Source: Hyphomicrobiales bacterium
GTDB lineage: Bacteria > Pseudomonadota > Alphaproteobacteria > Rhizobiales > Xanthobacteraceae
Length of the DNA stretch: 8,756 nt
Assembly: GCA_026400425.1 (NCBI GenBank)
Contig: JAPLPC010000061.1
Location: 1 to 8,756 of the forward strand
Direction: 5' to 3'
The notes under the pieces were generated by a model. That model was not told where the DNA came from. It saw nothing but the letters and a program-made list of their open reading frames with translations, and ran no database searches. Numbering within the stretch: position 1 is the stretch's first letter; each line of letters starts with the position of its first letter. The translations under genes and the position numbers were made by a program. Shown here piece by piece: positions 5,676 through 8,756 of this stretch.

Positions 5676-6929
5676 TTACACCCGCTCGATGATGATCGCT
5701 GGCGCCATGCCGCCGGCGGCGCACATGGTGACGAGGCCGCGCTTCAAGTTGCGGCGCTCGAGTTCGTCGAGGATGGTGCCGACCAGGATCGCGCCGGTGG
5801 CGCCGATCGGATGGCCGAGCGCGATCGAGCCGCCATTGACGTTGACCTTGCTGGTGTCGAGATCGAGATCGCGGATGAACTTGGCGGCGACCACCGCGAA
5901 GGCTTCGTTGATCTCCCAGAGGTCGATGTCGTCCTTGGTGAGCCCGGCCTTCTCCAGCACCTTCTTCGCAGCCGGTACTGGCGCATTGAGCATCAGCGTT
6001 GGGTCATCGCCGATATTGGCCATCGCCACGATGCGCGCACGCGGCTTCAGGCCATGCTTCTCGGCATAGGCCTTCGAGGTCAGCAGCAGCGCTGCAGCGC
6101 CATCGACCACGCCCGACGAATTGCCCGCGTGATGGAAGTGCTTGATCTCCAGATCCGGATATTTCTGGTTGATCTGCTTGCGATAGGTGGTGCCCTGGTC
6201 GTCGAGCGGATAGTCGGCCATCGCCGTGAAAGCAGGCTTCAGCGCGGCAAGGCCTTCGGCGGTGGTGTCCGGACGCGGATATTCGTCCTTGGCGAGAACG
6301 ACGTTGCCGTCGTCGTCGGTCACCGGGATGATGCTCTTGTCGAAGCGGCCTTCCTTGATGGCAACGGCAGCGCGGCGCTGGCTTTCGAGACCGAGCGCAT
6401 CGAGCTGCTCGCGGGTAAAGCCTTCCATCGATGCGATGGCGTCGCCGCAGATGCCCTGATGCGACTGCGGATGCACTTTGGCGAGACGCTTGTTGCCCGA
6501 ACCCATGCCGAGCGGTGGCTTGCCGGCCGCCATGTCCTCGGCAGCCATTGCACCGGTCAGCGACATCATCTCGGTGCCGCCGGCGATGACGACGTCTTCC
6601 ATGCCCGACATGATCTGGGCTGCTGCGAAGTTGACCGCAGTGATACCGCCGCCGCAGAAGCGGTCGAGGGTGGTACCGGAAGCCTTGGTGTCATAGCCGG
6701 CATCGAGCGCCGCCATGCGGCCGAGATCGCCGCCCTGCTTGCCGCGCTGGGTCGAGGTGGACCAGATGATGTCATCGACATCGGCGGTGTTGAGCTTATT
6801 GCGCTCGGCGATCGCTTTCAGGACGGTGGCAGCGAGATGCTGCGGGTGATGTTCGGCGAGCTTGCCCTTGCCGACTTTGCCGATACCGCGCGGGGTGCGG
6901 ACTGCGTCGATGATATAAGCGTCGGCCAT
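5676..6929 (-). CDS. Thiolase family protein (acetyl-CoA acetyltransferase / 3-ketoacyl-CoA thiolase)
   Basis: Thiolases either condense two acyl-CoAs (acetoacetyl-CoA synthesis) or cleave 3-ketoacyl-CoA in beta-oxidation. The 417 residues carry the full catalytic set. The nucleophile C92 lies in TTLDRFCGGGITAVN, followed by VIAGGTEMMS (114-123), NEAF (341-344), H373 in GGSIALGHPIGATGA (366-380) and C403 in TMCAAGGMAPA (401-411). The N-terminus AYIIDAVRTPRGIGK and the length are normal for a cytoplasmic thiolase. The start is secure: GGAGGAAG (minus strand, 6941-6934) lies just upstream of ATG 6929. A CTTGAC-type -35 is visible further upstream. Which chain length it uses, and whether it works in degradation or synthesis, cannot be told from the sequence; no partner dehydrogenase or hydratase is next to it. 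The neighbouring upstream gene on the same strand is a sirtuin, 130 bp away. Palindromic element B lies just past the stop. Confidence 0.96.
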   Translation of the reverse strand: MADAYIIDAVRTPRGIGKVGKGKLAEHHPQHLAATVLKAIAERNKLNTADVDDIIWSTSTQRGKQGGDLGRMAALDAGYDTKASGTTLDRFCGGGITAVNFAAAQIMSGMEDVVIAGGTEMMSLTGAMAAEDMAAGKPPLGMGSGNKRLAKVHPQSHQGICGDAIASMEGFTREQLDALGLESQRRAAVAIKEGRFDKSIIPVTDDDGNVVLAKDEYPRPDTTAEGLAALKPAFTAMADYPLDDQGTTYRKQINQKYPDLEIKHFHHAGNSSGVVDGAAALLLTSKAYAEKHGLKPRARIVAMANIGDDPTLMLNAPVPAAKKVLEKAGLTKDDIDLWEINEAFAVVAAKFIRDLDLDTSKVNVNGGSIALGHPIGATGAILVGTILDELERRNLKRGLVTMCAAGGMAPAIIIERV

Positions 6930-6968
6930 AGGTCTTCCTCCAGATTTTACAGTGTTTTTCTGGATCCG

Positions 6969-6997
6969 AGATTGGCCAAGCGGGAGGCGAAGTCAAG
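6969..6997 (-). promoter_or_regulatory. Possible sigma70-type promoter for the thiolase gene
   Basis: On the minus strand CTTGACT (6997-6991) matches the alphaproteobacterial -35 consensus CTTGAC. It is followed after a 16-bp spacer by CAATCT (6974-6969), a poor -10. The site is about 40 bp upstream of the thiolase start. The -35 is convincing and the -10 is weak. If real, the thiolase can be expressed independently of the sirtuin gene upstream. Confidence 0.35.
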
Positions 6998-7059
6998 GCG
7001 CAGCGACGGTATGCGCACCTGCCAAAAATAGCAGGCCCACCAATCTGGTCGGCCGCGAT

Positions 7060-7875
7060 CTAGGGCTGCAGCAGGAATGCCAGCGCCGTCTCGCAGCGAT
7101 CCTCGACCTTCAGCGTGAGCAGATCGTCGGCGCGCGTGCGGCCGAGATTCACCGCCGCGATGGGAATGCCCTGCTTCACCGCCATCTGGACGAAGCGAAA
7201 GCCCGAATAGACCATCAGCGAGGAGCCGACGACCAGCATGGCATCTGCCGCCTGCAATCTGTCCCGGGCTTCATCGACCACCTCACGCGGCACGGTTTCG
7301 CCGAAGAACACGACGTCGGGTTTCAGCACACCGCCGCAGGCAATGCAGGACGGCACATCGAAGGCCGCAAATTCGGCGTGTTCGAGATCGGCGTCGCCAT
7401 CAGGCGCATCCGGGGCATCGAGCCCCAGCCAGGCGGGATTGCGATGGCCGAGGTCGTGCTGAAATTCGCCACGCGGCATTTTCAACCCGCAACCCATGCA
7501 TCGCACCTGATCGAGGCGCCCGTGCAAATCGATCACGCGCTCGCTGCCGGCGCTCTGATGCAGCCGATCGACGTTCTGTGTCAGCAGGATTTCGCTGCGT
7601 CCGGCCTGTTCCAGCCGCGTCAAGGCATGATGGGCGTTGTTGGGCAGCGCATGACCGAAGCTGCGCCAGCCGACCATGCTGCGGGCCCAATAACGCTTGC
7701 GGGTCGCCTCCTTGGTCATGAAATTGTCATAGGTGACCGGCGGCGTCCGCTTCCAGTTGCCGCTGGCATCACGATAATCGGGAATGCCCGAAGTGGTGCT
7801 GCAGCCCGCGCCCGTCAGCACGAACAGACGCCGGTGGCGATCCACGAAATCTTCGAGCAATCCGTTCTCAATCAT
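7060..7875 (-). CDS. Sirtuin-type NAD-dependent protein deacylase (Sir2 family, class II / SIRT4-like)
   Basis: Sirtuins remove acyl groups from lysines of proteins, consuming NAD+ and releasing nicotinamide and O-acyl-ADP-ribose. The 271 residues show the NAD-binding TGAGCSTTSGIPDYR (21-35), TQNVDRLH (99-106), the catalytic H118 in DLHGR, and a zinc site C126-x2-C129 and C177-x2-C180 (MGC and IAC). They also show GGVLKPDVVFFGE (181-193) and VVGSSLMVYSGFRF (215-228). This pattern, with the long insert between the zinc pairs and the LKPDVVFFGE block, is most like the SIRT4-like class II bacterial sirtuins rather than E. coli CobB. No targeting sequence is visible, so it is cytoplasmic. ATG 7875 is the first start in the frame but has no good Shine-Dalgarno sequence. 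The thiolase gene lies 130 bp downstream on the same strand. Whether the enzyme removes acetyl or longer acyl groups is not shown. Confidence 0.95.
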   Translation of the reverse strand: MIENGLLEDFVDRHRRLFVLTGAGCSTTSGIPDYRDASGNWKRTPPVTYDNFMTKEATRKRYWARSMVGWRSFGHALPNNAHHALTRLEQAGRSEILLTQNVDRLHQSAGSERVIDLHGRLDQVRCMGCGLKMPRGEFQHDLGHRNPAWLGLDAPDAPDGDADLEHAEFAAFDVPSCIACGGVLKPDVVFFGETVPREVVDEARDRLQAADAMLVVGSSLMVYSGFRFVQMAVKQGIPIAAVNLGRTRADDLLTLKVEDRCETALAFLLQP

Positions 7876-7970
7876 GACGTTGATTTATGTCTGCGGGAGC
7901 GAAAGTCCAGTCGGTCTGATCTGCCACCTGTGCAGAGGTAACATTATCAGACGAAGATCCGGGCGTGCCG

Positions 7971-8000
7971 TTGCGGCTGAGGCAAGCTGCCTGTTAGGAT
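7971..8000 (+). promoter_or_regulatory. Possible promoter for the 53-aa small gene
   Basis: TTGCGG (7971-7976) and TAGGAT (7995-8000), with an 18-bp spacer, make a modest sigma70-like pair 36 bp upstream of the ATG at 8037. The match is only partial in both boxes. The region 7876-8036 must also hold the promoter of the divergent sirtuin gene, for which I could not find a convincing pair of boxes. Confidence 0.28.
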
Positions 8001-8036
8001 ACCGCCTCGCAATGAGGCCAATTCGTAGAGTGAGTC

Positions 8037-8198
8037 ATGACCCTGCAGTCCAAAGTCGCTTTCACGTCGCGCGAGCAGTTCATGCAGTTCGTCCAGGACG
8101 AGCTCAACAAGTTCGAGAGCACCGAGCGGGAATTGCGCAAGAGTGCCAAAAAGGATCGCGTGAGAGAGCTCAAGCTGCCCGAGGAGCTGGCAAACTAA
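8037..8198 (+). CDS. Small charged protein of unknown function (53 aa)
   Basis: The 53-residue product (MTLQSKVAFTSREQFMQFVQ..., ending in PEELAN) is rich in Glu, Lys and Arg and is probably mostly alpha-helical from about residue 11 to 50. There is no signal peptide, membrane segment or cysteine. Third-codon positions are strongly G/C (for example CTG, CAG, TTC, GTC, GAG, CTC, AAG, CGC), just like the neighbouring real genes, which argues for translation. An in-frame TGA at 8031-8033 shows that ATG 8037 is the first possible start. A partial purine-rich stretch (AGAGTGAG, 8027-8034) precedes it, so the ribosome site is weak. The gene is divergent from the sirtuin and followed by 235 bp without genes. 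I do not recognise the family. It could be a species-group-restricted small protein or, less likely, a non-coding stretch. Confidence 0.68.
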   Translation: MTLQSKVAFTSREQFMQFVQDELNKFESTERELRKSAKKDRVRELKLPEELAN

Positions 8199-8305
8199 GG
8201 AAACTCGGAACTTTGCGACACGCGTCGCGACCAAGAGTCTTGAGCTACGTCAGCCGGGGAACTAGGTCCCCTTCTCGATAGTCACCTTGATGGACTTTTG
8301 TTTTG

Positions 8306-8330
8306 CTGCAACTTTTCTTTGTCTGCAACT
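8306..8330. repeat. Direct repeat CTGCAACT x2 in the AT-richer gap upstream of the Nudix gene
   Basis: CTGCAACT occurs at 8306-8313 and again at 8323-8330, start to start 17 bp, which is not far from two helical turns. It lies about 100 bp upstream of the Nudix start, in a T-rich stretch that differs in composition from the flanking genes. It may be a regulator site for the Nudix gene, but two copies of an 8-mer in a gap can also occur by chance. Confidence 0.25.
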
Positions 8331-8433
8331 CACCGCATCAACCGCGCGATCATCTCGCCACCCGATTATTTCATATTCCTTTCATCAAGCGCCTTTAGCG
8401 AATTCCATTCATACTTGAAAATGTATCGAGGAA

Positions 8434-8756
8434 ATGGCGAAGTCATCGAAACTGGTCGCGACCAAGCGAGGCAAGATTCTTCTTGTTCGCCGCTGCAAGG
8501 ATGGTCTGTGGATGTTTCCCGGCGGCCGCAAATTGCCGCGGGAGAATGACAAGGTCTGCCTGCGTCGGGAAATCAAGGAGGAGCTGCCCAAGCTGAAGCT
8601 CGGCCGATTGAAGCTCTGGAAGGAAGTCAAGGCGACCAACCGGCATTCCGGCCGCAAAATGAGCGACTCCATCTTTATCGCCGACAAGGCCACAGGCCAG
8701 CTCGCCATCGGCGACAAGAAGGAAATCGATCGCGCCGTCTGGCGCAAGCCCCGCAG
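8434..8756 (+). CDS. Nudix hydrolase, N-terminal part, cut by window end
   Basis: Nudix enzymes hydrolyse nucleoside diphosphates linked to another moiety, using a divalent metal held by the Nudix box. The visible 107 codons start MAKSSKLVATKRGKILLVRR and contain LWMFPGGR followed by a Nudix box (residues 31-53): G31-x5-E37-x7-R45-E46-I47-K48-E49-E50. The metal-binding REIKEE core is intact, but the glycine normally two residues after EE is proline (P52). The protein is Lys/Arg-rich and resembles the short (about 130-150 residue) Nudix proteins of Bradyrhizobium relatives. ATG 8434 is the first start after an in-frame TGA at 8416-8418. GAGG (8428-8431) is only 2 nt before it, which is unusually close for a ribosome site. 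The C-terminal part and the substrate-determining region lie outside the window. The substrate is unknown. Confidence 0.88.
   Translation, partial: MAKSSKLVATKRGKILLVRRCKDGLWMFPGGRKLPRENDKVCLRREIKEELPKLKLGRLKLWKEVKATNRHSGRKMSDSIFIADKATGQLAIGDKKEIDRAVWRKPR

Noticed and set aside
5811..7031. A 406-codon plus-strand open frame
   Set aside because: It lies antisense to the thiolase gene, whose catalytic motifs are all intact. The antisense product is Arg/His/Ala-rich with no domain; such frames are common opposite GC3-biased genes.
7018..7035. CCTGC/GCAGG inverted repeat after the sirtuin stop as a terminator
   Set aside because: The stem is only 5 bp and the A/T run lies in the loop, not after the stem.
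6952..7941. A 329-codon plus-strand open frame
   Set aside because: It is antisense to the sirtuin gene, which has complete NAD and zinc motifs. No plausible family or ribosome site.
7947..8234. A 95-codon minus-strand frame over the 53-aa gene
   Set aside because: The leucine-rich product is what the reverse complement of a Glu/Lys-rich, GC3-biased gene gives; the plus-strand frame has the better codon pattern.
8215..8242. Two small dyads (GCGAC/GTCGC and CAAGA/TCTTG) after the 53-aa gene
   Set aside because: Short stems without a T-tract; they may be chance in GC-rich DNA.
8256..8271. Short inverted repeat GGGGA/TCCCC as a terminator of the 53-aa gene
   Set aside because: Only a 5-bp stem with a weak T content after it (CTTCTCGATAG). 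Not enough for a terminator call.
1..8756. CRISPR array, tRNA or rRNA genes, transposase, integrase, toxin-antitoxin or defence genes
   Set aside because: I looked for regularly spaced repeats, tRNA-like cloverleaf sequences and hallmark protein motifs and saw none.

Overview
The window is about 8.8 kb of GC-rich DNA with strongly GC3-biased genes. It looks like chromosomal DNA of an alphaproteobacterium, most likely the Bradyrhizobium/Rhodopseudomonas/Nitrobacter/Afipia group (Nitrobacteraceae). The reasons are the protein sequences, an Irr-box-like site upstream of feoAB, CTTGAC-type -35 elements, and two dispersed palindromic repeats of the kind I remember from those genomes (CGTCATTGCGAG... 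and CGTAGGGTGGGCAAAG...). The genus assignment is an inference; no rRNA or other direct marker is present.

Layout. 1-1288 (+): the end of a histidine-utilisation cluster, with the C-terminal part of urocanase (hutU, cut by the window start) followed at once by hutD. 1289-1411: intergenic, with a perfect 10-bp palindrome and a candidate iron-control (Irr/ICE) box. 1412-3579 (+): feoA and feoB, overlapping by 4 bp, a ferrous-iron importer. 3591-3674: a nested palindromic repeat between the convergent feoB and the next gene. 3687-5279 (-): a gamma-glutamyltransferase-family Ntn-hydrolase. 5280-5675: 396 bp without a convincing gene, holding a 10-bp-stem hairpin, a second nested palindromic repeat (5534-5639) and a 12-bp perfect palindrome. 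5676-6929 (-): a thiolase (acetyl-CoA acetyltransferase type). 7060-7875 (-): a sirtuin-type NAD-dependent deacylase, upstream of and codirectional with the thiolase. 7876-8036: a divergent promoter region. 8037-8198 (+): a 53-codon charged small gene of unknown function. 8199-8433: an AT-richer gap. 8434 to the window end (+): the N-terminal 107 codons of a small Nudix hydrolase.

How the genes relate. hutU and hutD serve histidine degradation. feoAB form an iron-uptake operon that is probably repressed or controlled through the upstream inverted repeat. The sirtuin and thiolase might be co-transcribed, and both touch acyl-CoA/protein-acylation metabolism, but a functional link is only a guess. 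The other genes look like independent housekeeping or accessory functions.

I see no transposase, integrase, CRISPR array, toxin-antitoxin pair, phage gene or defence cassette, and no convincing new multi-gene system. The items most worth a second look are the feo operator, the two nested palindromic repeats, the unannotated-size 53-aa gene and the Nudix protein with proline in place of the Nudix-box glycine.
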